DNA of 64,000 nucleotides from Dipteris shenzhenensis (GCA_047967505.1 CM106540.1), one strand, 5' to 3'; counted from the first letter of the stretch, positions 11,726 to 22,876 are shown. The notes: a model not told the origin generated them from the sequence alone. Numbers and translations are program-made.

Positions 11726-13558
11726 TCCTTGGTCCTAACACCAAGACTTGATCAAACCGAGCACCAACCACCTTATAGAGTGCAGGTTCAGTGAACAGCA
11801 CGAGCAATCACGAAGAGCTGCCACCTAGGTGCCAGGAATAGATGAGGTGTCGAAGAGTATCAACCTCCATTTTAATACGTTTAATAGCCTCTTTCTCTCT
11901 TTCGTGGACATATGTGTCAATTTTGATTGCTCAAAGTCGATGAGTAGACAATGTCTTACTCATATTTACCAACTTGCATTTGCGTAGCCTCTTTGACGTT
12001 CAACATTGTTAAATACCTCCAACTAGTACACCCCATTTCTTATGAATTACGCCCAAAATATGCTCAAATAGGATCTTTTATTTATATTTGCTTCTTATGT
12101 GCTTTAGTACAAAGTATGTGTCAACTTCATCATAAAACAACCACCATGGCAAAGCAATTGTCAAGTCATTCAAAGTGTTCATCATATGGTTCCCTAGTTA
12201 TCTCTATAACAAATCTTCCATTAACAATCAAAAGATGATACAATTTAAATGCTTTTCCAACCATTGTAGCAAATCACCTACTTTCCATAATCTTCTCAAT
12301 GCACTTGCTGGATGGAAGCATTAATATGGACACAACAGATAAAATTGAGAGGTTGTGGAACTAGCACCTATACATTGTGATTAAAAAGTGAATAGAAAAC
12401 CCAATCTTATGTTTATGGATGGGTTATTTCAAAAGTAGTTGGGTGAAAAGAGTGACTTCCTTAAAAATATATCTTTATGATTCACATTCGTTGATGACAT
12501 ACTTAAGAATGAATAGAATAATAGAATGATAATACTCTCCCATATTATGCAACATTCCAATTCCACAAAATGAATTTTTTATTTATTCAAACGGTGTCTT
12601 TCATTAGAATGGAGTGTCATCATTTTGCCTCATGTCCTTATGCTTTTGCCATCTTGTGGTTTTTTAAACACATAAATGGGCACTATTAATTATTGAAAGG
12701 AAAGACATTTCACAAGCAAGACCCAAAACCAAAACTTGTTACAAAAGGAATTTAAAAACCTTATTGGACACTTGTGAAAATCCAAGGATTTAAAGAATGT
12801 AAAGATAAAAATCTCTAGTGAGAATGTGTAAAGGAATTCAAGAACTTCTAACCTTTTGTTTGGAGGTTTTTGGACTAGACTTTCGAGCTTGCCATGGAAA
12901 AGAGGGTTAAAAGTGTGGGAAGCTTTGTTATATGGCATCCAACGCTTTATGGTGTGCTGACAAACTTAGAAATTATTAGGATGCGCTACTTTAACCCAAA
13001 ATTTACTGCCTCTTTAGTCCGTTGTGTTGGTGAACTTTGGGTGTTAAGATACGGCATTAAAACAATAGCAGAATCAACCAACCTGCACTGTTCTGATCAA
13101 GGCTTGACTTACACATCTAACTTCAGAGGGCATTCCATTTTTGGAACCAAATTCAACATTTGCTTGGATAATTTCCCAACCAGGTGCACACAAAAGAGCA
13201 AAGACACATCACACATTGCTGTTTGTACTAAAAAAAGAGTTATTAATAAAAGTGTTCTGGTGTGCTTGAATAATACAGGATCTTCAAAAACTATTGACAA
13301 ATTGTTTCCTCTTTTACAATAAATCCTTTCTACAAGAGAGGCAATCAAGCCGTAAAATGACAGTTCATCAGGATTTTATATTTGTGATCCCAAAAAGACA
13401 ATGTGTTTGGTAGAGCCTTAATTGGACACAGAAGTGGTGGATGTGAACATTGTGGAATAAGACATTTGGTTTCTACGTTCCTTTACATCAAGGAAAGGTT
13501 GTTTAAGGGCATCAGTGCAGGAGTACACAAAGTTTCAATAGTTTTATATTGAAACATA
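11726..13558. other. Unassigned stretch downstream of the host gene
   Basis: No domain was recognised. It contains one open frame of 142 codons (12894-13322) listed separately. Confidence 0.4.
12894..13322 (+). CDS. Hypothetical open frame, 142 codons
   Basis: This is the longest uninterrupted frame in the first 17 kb. It starts MEKRVKSVGSFV and ends TIDKLFPLLQ. I recognise no family, signal peptide or membrane segment, and Cys, Thr and Asn are frequent, as in translated noncoding DNA. A minus-strand frame overlaps its start. It may be chance or a decayed transposon piece; I list it only because of its length. Confidence 0.15.
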   Translation: MEKRVKSVGSFVIWHPTLYGVLTNLEIIRMRYFNPKFTASLVRCVGELWVLRYGIKTIAESTNLHCSDQGLTYTSNFRGHSIFGTKFNICLDNFPTRCTQKSKDTSHIAVCTKKRVINKSVLVCLNNTGSSKTIDKLFPLLQ

Positions 13559-13610
13559 CCTCATATCACCAAATGTTGTGTGTGTGGTAATGTGTGTTGG
13601 GGTGGGGTGC

Positions 13611-13632
13611 AGAAGAAGAAGAAGAAGAAGAA
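13611..13632. repeat. (AGA)n microsatellite
   Basis: About seven AGA repeats lie just before the first copy of the terminal-exon unit. Confidence 0.95.
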
Positions 13633-13747
13633 TATATTATCGTCCTCTGAAGACCACTAGGTAGACTCAGGTTTGAACATACAATGCTGAGGTTGATAAG
13701 GGCATGCCTGTGACAGAGTTCACAGTCCCTCGATGGACAAAAAATAA

Positions 13748-13816
13748 TTGTCTGGTTGCAAAGAGCCTATGAACTTCTTGAGGAATGAGCAACTCATCGA
13801 AATCACCTACAACTAC
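13748..13816 (-). pseudogene. Terminal exon copy 1, stop codon lost
   Basis: The most distal of three copies of the last coding exon. After the acceptor TACAG the minus strand encodes VVVGDFDELLIPQEVHRLFA then TR, but the TAA stop of the other copies is CAA here. The frame would read on for 27 codons to a TGA at 13667-13669. The Ala to Val change (QEVH for QEAH) is unique to this copy. It would be used only if splicing skipped the two nearer copies. Confidence 0.75.
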
Positions 13817-13970
13817 CTGTATCGATGAAAATTCCGGTTACTTCTTTCATTGCATAAGAAAACCCCATGGCTCATATCACCAAGGGTAGACTCAGGTTTG
13901 AACATGCAATGCTGAGGTTGATAAGGACATGCCCGTGGCAGAGTTCAGTCACTCGACGGACAAAAAATAA

Positions 13971-14039
13971 TTACCTGGTTGCAAAGAGGCTATGAGCTTC
14001 TTGAGGAATGAGCAACTCATCAAAATCACCTACAACTAA
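13971..14039 (-). pseudogene. Terminal exon copy 2
   Basis: Second copy of the last coding exon, 69 bp, ending in TAA. It encodes LVVGDFDELLIPQEAHSLFA then TR. The first codon is Leu rather than Val and Arg is Ser. The acceptor ATACAG is kept, so it could act as an alternative terminal exon, but it lies behind copy 3 in the direction of transcription. Confidence 0.75.
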
Positions 14040-14141
14040 CTGTATCAATGAAAATTCCTGTTACTTCTTTTGCTGCATAAGAAAATGCCATGGCTCATAT
14101 CACCAAGGGTTGTGTGTGTGGTAATGTGTGTGTGTTGGGGT

Positions 14142-14144
<3 letters not shown>

Positions 14145-14172
<28 letters not shown>
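14145..14172. repeat. (GA)n microsatellite
   Basis: About fourteen GA repeats lie between the second and third exon units. On the gene strand this is a CT tract downstream of the copy-3 stop codon. Confidence 0.95.
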
Positions 14173-14252
14173 CTCAGGTTTGAACATGCAATGCTGAGGT
14201 TGATAAGGGCGCCCATGACAGAGTTTACAGTCACTCGATGGACAAAAAATAA

Positions 14253-14321
14253 TTACCTGGTTGCAAAGAGCCTATGAGCTTCTTGAGGAATGAGCAACTC
14301 ATCGAAATCACTTACAACTAC
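14253..14321 (-). CDS. DNAJC11/OWL1-like, last coding exon (copy 3, nearest)
   Basis: The acceptor TTGATACAG is followed by 22 codons and TAA. They encode VVVSDFDELLIPQEAHRLFA then TR, matching the family C-terminus (a V.V.D.E.L.IPQ..HR pattern). Exon 24147-24254 ends in phase 0 with Glu, so the joined reading is YE then VVVSDFDE, as in homologues. As the copy closest to the upstream exon with intact acceptor and stop, it is the likely functional one. Two further copies lie downstream on the gene strand. Confidence 0.88.
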   Translation of the reverse strand, partial: VVVSDFDELLIPQEAHRLFATR

Positions 14322-14377
14322 CTGTATCAATGAAAATTCCTGTTACTTCTTTCGTTGCATAAGAAAACCCCATGGCT

Positions 14378-15184
14378 TTTCAGGTTTGAAGAAACCTTCA
14401 CACGAAAAAATCCACCAGTATGAGATGGTAAGGATGAACACTGAAGTGCAAGGCCATTTGCCCCTTTTGAGCAAGCACAATTTTCACAGAAGCAATGAAC
14501 AAAAAGTAACATTCAAGTTAGTTCTCAAAACTTACTGGCCATCATCCATGTGGAAGAATGTCATAACCCTGTTCGAGTTAAATAACCAATGTAGCAAGGT
14601 AAATATCATGCATGATACTACTGATGCTGCCACAAGAACAGACTCAGTAACAACAACTAGACAGCAGACAAAGAATAATATTCATGAGCCTTGAACTGGC
14701 TTAAGCATAGGTATCTACCCCTCTGCTTGGGGATTAATTAATGTACATCGCATAACACAAGGCTATGCTGCTCGTCAAGGCAGTACCCAATATTATTTGA
14801 CCAAGAAGATACATTAGATGGCAAGCGCCTTCCCTATCACATTAATCTTTGACGGAAAAAAGCTTTGCCCAGATGCTCTCTCTCTATTATTGCCCCACTT
14901 ACCATTAGCAAAACATCCTAAATTCCAAAAGGTATCTCCATGTCCCACTTTCAAATATGGGAGCTTGTTCTCTGACCTTGCTGTGTGACAAGGAGATCTG
15001 AATAGGGTTGTGTTTTTCAAAGCAAGTGTTGATCCATACTTCCTATATGGTATTGGTAGTACTGAACAAGATTCGAAAATCCATTCCATAGTTCTAATAC
15101 AATATGTGTGTGGGCATTTTGAATTTACAACATGCAAGTTAAAAGAAATACACACAACATAGACCATTACATGAATAATGATAC
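14378..15184. other. Intron start region of the last intron, no gene seen
   Basis: Intronic for the DNAJC11-like gene. An open minus-strand frame at 14814-15260 has no recognisable domain, and its first part is only an alternate frame of the L1 remnant that follows. Confidence 0.5.
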
Positions 15185-15600
15185 TTATAGAAATTCCAAG
15201 ACTCAGAAAAGCCAAAACATAATAACGTGCCTTCCAAGAAACTCCAGCAAACTGTGTCATAAAATTTCTCTAAATCAAGGAGTAGAAAAGCCAGGTCCTG
15301 ACCACTATGTGTAGCGCACTCCCAAGCCTCCTAGAATGAAAAAATATCATAAAAATTACTATGGCCATGCAGAAAGCCTGTCTGTGTATCATGGATCAGA
15401 TCAGGACGTAGTGGCTGCAGCTGAAGGCTGATGGGCTTTGCTAAGATTTTATAGGTTCTGCCCAACAATGTATTTCATCTCCACCATGACCAAATCCCCC
15501 CCCCCTCCGCACGCCCGTTAGGGAAAAGATGAATGCAACCCTCAGTAAGTGAAGGATCAATATCCACACAGAAAACGATTCGGTCAGAAGCAGGGCATTT
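15185..15600 (-). pseudogene. L1-type LINE reverse transcriptase remnant
   Basis: The minus strand reads LAKPISLQLQPLRPDLIHD, TQTGFLHGHSN, a stop, then ECATHSGQDLAFLLLDLEK and VCWSFLEGTLLCFGF. This is the fingers/palm start of plant L1 reverse transcriptase and closely resembles the L1 at 45840-46080, so it is the same family. The catalytic DD motif is not within the fragment. The right edge is cut by the LTR of gypsy G1 at 15602, so G1 probably inserted into this LINE. Confidence 0.75.
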
Positions 15601-15601
15601 G

Positions 15602-16053
15602 TGTTACGCTCAAGTTGAGGTAACATGACCTCGGAAGGGGCAATGGACATTTTCCTTTAAAGGATCAATGTTTGTATTATATTTGTTTGGGCTTCATGTA
15701 AATGGTCAAAAGGATTAATGTCAAGGTCCTTGATGAGGGTGACAAGGCACTGACTAGGATGGGTCCAAGGGTGTGGGTCTTAAATGCATTAAATGTGTAA
15801 ATGTGCCTAGGCACAAGTGAATAAATGGATATCCCAAGAGAGGGGTATATGGTGCACCCTAGAATGACGACATGTGGCAGGCTAGATCCATCTAGGGATA
15901 TGTGGGCTCTGTGTGTAGCATGCCGGGTTTTTTTCTACTTACGTATCTTTTGAGCTGCTACAGCAGAAATTGGCTGGGTGGAACATAACTCTGCCACCAC
16001 CCGTGATTCCAAGTTAGATTTCAGTTTTGGTATGCGGGTTTTGGGTCAGAACA
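15602..16053 (+). mobile_element. 5' LTR of Ty3/gypsy element G1
   Basis: The block begins TGTTACGCTC and ends ...GTCAGAACA, followed after two bases by a primer-binding-site-like sequence. It is homologous along its length to the LTR of G2 at 31027-31472 (shared CATGACCTCGGAA, CCAAGAGAGGGGTA, GACATGTGGCA, TGGCTGGGTGGAA). Length 452 bp. No matching 3' LTR was found downstream, because the 3' half of G1 is replaced by a copia end. Confidence 0.82.
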
Positions 16054-16055
16054 TT

Positions 16056-16067
16056 TGGTATTAGAGT
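16056..16067 (+). promoter_or_regulatory. Decayed primer binding site of G1
   Basis: TGGTATTAGAGT stands where G2 has TGGTATCAGAGC, the plant primer site complementary to the 3' end of initiator tRNA-Met. Two C to T changes suggest age, perhaps by methylcytosine decay. Confidence 0.75.
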
Positions 16068-17259
16068 GGGTGATCGGAATAGGGAGATGAAGCTGTGGAA
16101 GAACGATGTGTGGAGCATCGGGCTGTGCTGAATTCTGGCAGACAAGGCTGTTGTTTGGATTTTTCATTTAGCCTTAGCGAGCTATGACCGCGAAGCCACT
16201 AGAGGAGCATGGATCTTGTCGTACGGGATCGAAGTAAAGACTAAGGCCATATGTCGTGCGGGTGTAGATCGTTCACTCCTGGTTTGTCAGCGTTGAGTGT
16301 GCGTTGGGGCATAGGGCATCGGAGTGGCGCACGTGAAGGTTCATGGATTGCTGCCTTCAGGGCTCCTTGGGATCGCGAGAGCTGGGTGTGGTAGCTAGAG
16401 ATCCTTCAGCTATTGCATGTGAGGTGCACTCCATTAGATGAAGCAAGCAGCCTTTTTAACTGGCGTCATGCTTGGCGGGCAGGACTTTGGTTAACACCAA
16501 AGGCTGGAGCCAAAACATCGTATGGTGTGAGAGGCTGTTGGAATAGAGTTGGCGTTCGAACGGTGGGGTCAGTTGCTCTGCAAAGTTCGTGTGTTACGAT
16601 AGTACAGTTGGCTTTGCTAGTTGTGGGCTCAGCTATTGGGCCTGGTAGCCAACAGAGCTATGTGCATTTGCTGTGAACTGTTCTTGGGGGAGCTTGGTTA
16701 CATTTAGTCGCTGAATACGGGTCAAGACTACGCTCACGAAGACCTACCTGGTCAGCAGAAGCCAATTCGACGACACATATTTAAATTGGAGAAGAGGCCA
16801 GTCTCGTGCGTCTGCTCATATGCATGAATTAGCTAAAGGAGCTCGGCTGGTCATTGGGAGTTAACTGTGAGCTCATTTGCTTTAATGGTGATACGACTAG
16901 CGGTTGCAAACTAGAGGATTGTACGAGGTTTACGTTTTGTTTCCTTGCGCACAGTTGGCTTGACCAAGAACGTAATTGGGTATTGGAGTGGCTTGCAGGG
17001 ACAAATTGATCTCTCCATGCAGCATGAATGAACAGGGAGCTTTCTATGCTTTTTAAAATCAATTGTGGTTTATGTTCATTCATTTTGCCTTAGGATTTGA
17101 GGTTTCTAAGATTGCAGAAGTTCCCCTAGCTTAGGGAAAAGCGGTTTTGGTTTGCAATTCGGTATATGCCTAGCTAGCTATAATTTTGGAATTTGGACTT
17201 TTGATTGTAGATACAGTTCAGGTGTGTAATTAAAAAAAAAAAAAAAAACCAATCGAAAT
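16068..17259 (+). other. G1 leader between LTR and gag
   Basis: Untranslated leader of the element, ending in an A-run at 17228-17246 shortly before gag. A similar A-run precedes gag in G2 (32233-32247), which supports homology of the leaders. Short frames here have no family match. Confidence 0.6.
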
Positions 17260-18076
17260 TGAAGAAGCTTCTTGGGTGGATTCCGTAGAGTCGGGAGTCC
17301 GGCCAACCCCACAGGTGTTGCGCCCAACAGGCCATACACTGTCTGGTAGAATTGCATTATTGGAGGATGCCTTGCAACAGATTTATGTTAACAACAATTG
17401 CAAGCAAATGTAGGGCAATCCAAGCTCAGAAAAATGGTTCATAGTATGTCTACTAGACCATCTCGTGAAGAGAAAGGTAAAGCTCCAATGGATCCTGAAA
17501 CCAGTGTTCATACAGTCGAGCCTAGGAGGGCTAAGGTGCCTAACATTGCCAATTATAGGCAAGATAAGTATTCTGGTCGGATGTTTGATCGTAGTTCCGA
17601 TATCATAGAGACCTGGTTACACAAATGGGATGAGGCCTTTGCCATTTGTGAAATCACAAATGATATGAAGAAAATCCGCGACGCCACCCACATGTTTAAT
17701 GAGGTAGCGGATAAATGGTGGAGAAAACAACAGAAAGATAGAGTGGCATCCACTACTTGAGAGGGGTTTAAAAAAGAATTTAGAAAACACTTCTTACCTC
17801 CCGACGAAGCATCCCGAGCTTGGGATCAGTATCGAAACCTTCGTCAGAGAAATTTATCAATGGCGGAATACACTGATAAGTTCAGAGAAAGTGTAATGAA
17901 AATTTATGAGCCTCTATCTCAGTTGGTGCAAGTAAATTATTTTATCTTTGGACTAAATGATCGGATCAAGATGGAAGTTCGGGCTAAGTATGTGAACACG
18001 CTAGATGAAGCAATTGCCATAGCCCTGAACTATGAGGATGCCAAAGGGAACAGACCAAGTGGGTTTGTGCAAGTTG
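17260..18076 (+). pseudogene. G1 gag, N-terminal and middle part
   Basis: The frame follows the gag of G2 closely: VPNIANYRQDKYSGRMFDRS, a long amphipathic stretch with WLHKWDEAFAICEI, ADKWWRKQQKDRV, then an in-frame TGA at 17758 where G2 has a Trp codon, and FRKHFLPPDEASRAWDQYRN, YTDKFRESVMKIYEPL. This is the retrotransposon gag (UBN2/gag-like) domain that forms the particle. It continues in the same frame into the first tandem unit at 18077. The stop makes it a pseudogene. Confidence 0.8.
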
Positions 18077-19608
18077 GGACTTGGTATGAGTATCCAAAGA
18101 AAACTGGGTTTAAGAAGACGTGGATTAGCAAAGGAAGTGCCTCACAGCCTAGTGGTCAAGCCAAGCAGGCGAAGCCAGTTGAGACTCCTAAACCAAGTAC
18201 CACCATTGGAGTGAAAAGAAAAGTAACAGAAGTCTTCTTTGAACCTAGAACAAAGAGAAAAAGCGAGGAGAGAAGGTTTGTGTTTGGATGCCTTCAGCCT
18301 CATCAGTGGAAAGATTGTCCAGGAAACAAGGATCGTCAGATGGTTGAGATGGTGATCTCAGAATGCGAGGTGGAAATGGAGGAAAGTCCTAGAGTAGAAC
18401 AGATGCAGATTCAGCTAACGCGATCTTCTCAAAGGTCAGTACCTGTTTTGTTATGTGTGTTTGTGGCTAAGCTAGTAAACAATGCACTTGATAATATCCT
18501 ATCAAAGCCCACACCAACGAGATATACAGCCTTTAACGATATGGAGTTAATTAAGATGAAGAGGCAAGTAGCTAATCATGACGTCATTGTGTTATATGAC
18601 TCAATGTCAACGCACAATGTAATTAACTCCAAGCTTGTAAAGAGGCTAAAATTAAAGACTAGCCCATCTGATTATGCATACACAGTCAAAATAGCAAATG
18701 GAAGTTCAACTGAAATATAGAACCAAAAGGTTACCCAGTTGGAACTTCGAATTCAAGACTATGCAGAGAAGCTTGATTTTGAAATGACTAAGCTTGCTCA
18801 TGCAGATATAGCCCTAGGTAAGGCTTGGCATTCTAGGAAGAATCTAGCCATAGATTGGAAAAAGCACATTTATCAGTTCAAGATGAATGATGTGTTATAT
18901 GTCTTACAAGGTGAAAAAGATATACCTCAAGGACCATTGGTTTCCATGATGGAAGTTCGAAAAGCTCAAGAAGAGTTTTTATTTCTTTGTACAGCATCGG
19001 TAGAGCCGATTGATGGTCCTTCGGCTGGCAGTGGTGTTACCCAAAATGGAGAGATGGCCAAAGTTGGCTAATCAAATAGCAGAGGAGTTCTCTGATTGTT
19101 TTAGGGATGAGTTACCTTATGGGTTACCTCCAGAGCGGAATGTTCAGCATAAGATTGAACTAATCCCGGCAGTTATTTGTGTGAAATGTGATTGTTTGTG
19201 TTGTTCTTTCTTTTGTGAAAAAGTATATAAGCAAATTGTTTGAGACTCATTGGGACGCAAGATTGCGGATCTTACAGTATCTTGAGGATTTTAGACCTTT
19301 TATGACACTGGAGGGTGATCAAAGGACCAAGTCAATCTTCGAGGATGGAGTGACTCTGGTTGGGACGGAGGTCCAAACACGAGGAGATCTACTTCAAGAT
19401 ACGGCTTTACCCTAACTCGAGCGAATTCTTGGAGGAGCAAAAAATAACCAATCGTTGCCTTGTCTTCCCCAAAGGCAGAGTATCAGGTTGCTTGTGGTGC
19501 TACTTGTGAGGTGGTGTGACTGAGGAGGTCACTTGGCGAGATAGGCTTTCCGCAAAACGAACCCACAGTACATCAAGCATGACAACTAGAGCTGTATAGC
19601 TATGGTTC
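18077..19608 (+). repeat. Tandem unit 1 of a 1,532-bp gypsy-copia chimera
   Basis: The first about 1,090 bp are G1 sequence: the gag C-terminus with the knuckle-like CLQPHQWKDCP, the protease region with VIVLYDSMSTHNVINSK (D-S in place of a D-S/T-G active site) and DIALGKAWH, and the run-up to reverse transcriptase ending at KIELIP (about 19168). After about 50 unassigned bases the last about 390 bp are a copia RNase H start (THWDARLRILQYLE, then NTRRSTSRYGF and VALSSPKAEYQVACGATCE in shifted frames). A stop at 18718 splits the gypsy frame. Confidence 0.9.
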
Positions 19609-21140
19609 GGACTTGATATGAGTATCCAAAGAAAACTGGGTTTAAGAAGACGTGGATTAGCAAAGGAAGTGCCTCACAGCCTAGTGGTCAAGCCAAGCAG
19701 GCGAAGCCAGTTGAGACTCCTAAACCAAGTACCACCATTGGAGTGAAAAGAAAAGTAACAGAAGTCTTCTTTGAACCTAGAACAAAGAGAAAAAGCGAGG
19801 AGAGAAGGTTTGTGTTTGGATGCCTTCAGCCTCATCAGTGGAAAGATTGTCCAGGAAACAAGGATCGTCAGATGGTTGAGATGGTGATCTCAGAATGCGA
19901 GGTGGAAATGGAGGAAAGTCCTAGAGTAGAACAGATGCAGATTCAGCTAACGCGATCTTCTCAAAGGTCAGTACCTGTTTTGTTATGTGTGTTTGTGGCT
20001 AAGCTAGTAAACAATGCACTTGATAATATCCTATCAAAGCCCACACCAACGAGATATACAGCCTTTAACGATATGGAGTTAATTAAGATGAAGAGGCAAG
20101 TAGCTAATCATGACGTCATTGTGTTATATGACTCAACGTCAACGCACAATGTAATTAACTCCAAGCTTGTAAAGAGGCTAAAATTAAAGACTAGCCCATC
20201 TGATTATGCATACACAGTCAAAATAGCAAATGGAAGTTCAACTGAAATATAGAACCAAAAGGTTACCCAGTTGGAACTTCGAATTCAAGACTATGCAGAG
20301 AAGCTTGATTTTGAAATGACTAAGCTTGCTCATGCAGATATAGCCCTAGGTAAGGCTTGGCATTCTAGGAAGAATCTAGCCATAGATTGGAAAAAGCACA
20401 TTTATCAGTTCAAGATGAATGATGTGTTATATGTCTTACAAGGTGAAAAAGATATACCTCAAGGACCATTGGTTTCCATGATGGAAGTTCGAAAAGCTCA
20501 AGAAGAGTTTTTGTTTCTTTGTACAGCATCGGTAGAGCCGATTGATGGTCCTTCGGCTGGCAGTGGTGTTACCCAAAATGGAGAGATGGCCAAAGTTGGC
20601 TAATCAAATAGCAGAGGAGTTCTCTGATTGTTTTAGGGATGAGTTACCTTATGGGTTACCTCCAGAGCGGAATGTTCAGCATAAGATTGAACTAATCCCG
20701 GCAGTTATTTGTGTGAAATATGATTGTTTGTGTTGTTCTTTCTTTTGTGAAAAAGTATATAAGCAAATTGTTTGAGACTCATTGGGACGCAAGATTGCGG
20801 ATCTTGCAGTATCTTGAGGATTTTAGACCTTTTATGACACTGGAGGGTGATCAAAGGACCAAGTCAATCTTCGAGGATGGAGTGACTCTGGTTGGGACGG
20901 AGGTCCAAACACGAGGAGATCTACTTCAAGATACGGCTTTACCCTAACTCGAGCGAATTCTTGGAGGAGCAAAAAATAACCAATCGTTGCCTTGTCTTCC
21001 CTTAAGGCAGAGTATCAGGTTGCTTGTGGTGCTGTTTGTGAGGTGGTGTGACTGAGGAGGTCACTTGGCGAGATAGGCTTTCCGCAAAACGAACCCACAG
21101 TACATCAAGCATGACAACTAGAGCTGTATAGCTATGGTTC
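19609..21140 (+). repeat. Tandem unit 2 of the gypsy-copia chimera
   Basis: Exactly 1,532 bp again, with only a few substitutions against unit 1 by eye (for example the codon giving DSTSTH where unit 1 has DSMSTH, and CTTAAGGC for CCAAAGGC near the copia end) and no length change. The entry point is copia RNase H (AGCTATGGTTC) joined directly to gypsy gag (GGACTTGATATGAG), a junction that does not exist in either parent element. Confidence 0.95.
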
Positions 21141-22672
21141 GGACTTGGTATGAGTATCCAAAGAAAACTGGGTTTAAGAAGACGTGGATTAGCAAAGGAA
21201 GTGCCTCACAGCCTAGTGGTCAAGCCAAGCAGGCGAAGCCAGTTGAGACTCCTAAACCAAGTACCACCATTGGAGTGAAAAGAAAAGTAACAGAAGTCTT
21301 CTTTGAACCTAGAACAAAGAGAAAAAGCAAGGAGAGAAGGTTTGTGTTTGGATGCCTTCAGCCTCATCAGTGGAAAGATTGTCCAGGAAACAAGGATCGT
21401 CAGATGGTTGAGATGGTGATCTCAGAATGCGAGGTGGAAATGGAGGAAAGTCCTAGAGTAGAACAGATGCAGATTCAGCTAACGCGATCTTCTCAAAGGT
21501 CAGTACCTGTTTTGTTATGTGTGTTTGTGGCTAAGCTAGTAAACAATGCACTTGATAATATCCTATCAAAGCCCACACCAACGAGATATACAGCCTTTAA
21601 CGATATGGAGTTAATTAAGATGAAGAGGCAAGTAGCTAATCATGACGTCATTGTGTTATATGACTCAACGTCAACGCACAATGTAATTAACTCCAAGCTT
21701 GTAAAGAGGCTAAAATTAAAGACTAGCCCATCTGATTATGCATACACAGTCAAAATAGCAAATGGAAGTTCAACTGAAATATAGAACCAAAAGGTTACCC
21801 AATTGGAACTTCGAATTCAAGACTATGCAGAGAAGCTTGATTTTGAAATGACTAAGCTTGCTCATGCAGATATAGCCCTAGGTAAGGCTTGGCATTCTAG
21901 GAAGAATCTAGCCATAGATTGGAAAAAGCACATTTATCAGTTCAAGATGAATGATGTGTTATATGTCTTACAAGGTGAAAAAAATATACCTCAAGGACCA
22001 TTGGTTTCCATGATGGAAGTTCGAAAAGCTCAAGAAGAGTTTTTGTTTCTTTGTACAGCATCGGTAGAGCCGATTGATGGTCCTTCGGCTGGCAGTGGTG
22101 TTACCCAAAATGGAGAGATGGCCAAAGTTGGCTAATCAAATAGCAGAGGAGTTCTCTGATTGTTTTAGGGATGAGTTACCTTATGGGTTACCTCCAGAGC
22201 GGAATGTTCAGCATAAGATTGAACTAATCCCGGCAGTTATTTGTGTGAAATGTGATTGTTTGTGTTGTTCTTTCTTTTGTGAAAAAGTATATAAGCAAAT
22301 TGTTTGAGACTCATTGGGACGCAAGATTGCGGATCTTGCAGTATCTTGAGGATTTTAGACCTTTTATGACACTGGAGGGTGATCAAAGGACCAAGTCAAT
22401 CTTCGAGGATGGAGTGACTCTGGTTGGGACGGAGGTCCAAACACGAGGAGATCTACTTCAAGATACGGCTTTACCCTAACTCGAGCGAATTCTTGGAGGA
22501 GCAAAAAATAACCAATCGTTGCCTTGTCTTCCCCTAAGGCAGAGTATCACGTTGCTTGTGGTGCTGCTTGTGAGGTGGTGTGACTGAGGAGGTCACTTGG
22601 CGAGATAGGCTTTCCGCAAAACGAACCCACAGTACATCAAGCATGACAACTAGAGCTGTATAGCTATGGTTC
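21141..22672 (+). repeat. Tandem unit 3 of the gypsy-copia chimera
   Basis: Third 1,532-bp unit, again almost identical to the other two (for example KRKSKERR for KRKSEERR and EKNIPQ for EKDIPQ). At its right edge the copia reading runs on into unique copia sequence (from 22673), so this is the ancestral right end of the chimera. Confidence 0.95.
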
Positions 22673-22876
22673 AGAATCCAATATTCCATGTCGGCACGGA
22701 GCATATAGAGATACAATATCAGTTTTTTTAAGCGAAGATTTTAGATGGTGACATCTTGCTAACTTTTTATTCAATAGAGGACAATGCGGCAGACCTCTTC
22801 ACGAAGTCTCTTTCTCAACAGATGCTCTGTCAACTCCAGCTCACTGGGATTGGTTTCACACCTAGGAGATGAGAGG
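22673..22876 (+). pseudogene. Copia RNase H C-terminus and polypurine tract
   Basis: Continues the copia reading of unit 3: NPIFHVGTEHIEIQYQF, later DNAADLFTKSLSQQMLCQL and LTGIGFTPRR, which is the end of copia RNase H/pol (the ADIFTK-type motif near 22775-22800). Small shifts disrupt the frame. AGGAGATGAGAGG at 22864-22876 is a plausible polypurine tract directly before the LTR. Confidence 0.82.

Larger units (their letters stand above)
13559..14377. repeat. Triplicated segment carrying the last exon of the DNAJC11-like gene
   Basis: A unit of about 205-225 bp occurs at 13661-13885, 13886-14108 and 14171-14377. A TG-rich lead-in (TTGTGTGTGTGGTAATGTGTG) precedes the first and third units at about 13570 and 14110, followed by AGA or GA microsatellites; the middle unit directly abuts the first. 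Each unit holds, on the minus strand, a splice acceptor, a 69-bp coding block and downstream UTR-like sequence. Copies differ by scattered substitutions and small indels. Confidence 0.9.

Noticed and set aside
13109-13348. Minus-strand frame within 12894-13322 as an additional host exon
   Set aside because: No match to the DNAJC11 C-terminus, and the terminal exon with stop codon lies upstream of it on the gene strand.
14814-15260. Minus-strand open frame of 148 codons with a hydrophobic start
   Set aside because: Its first part is an alternate frame of the L1 reverse transcriptase remnant (15185-15480) and the rest has no homology I recognise.
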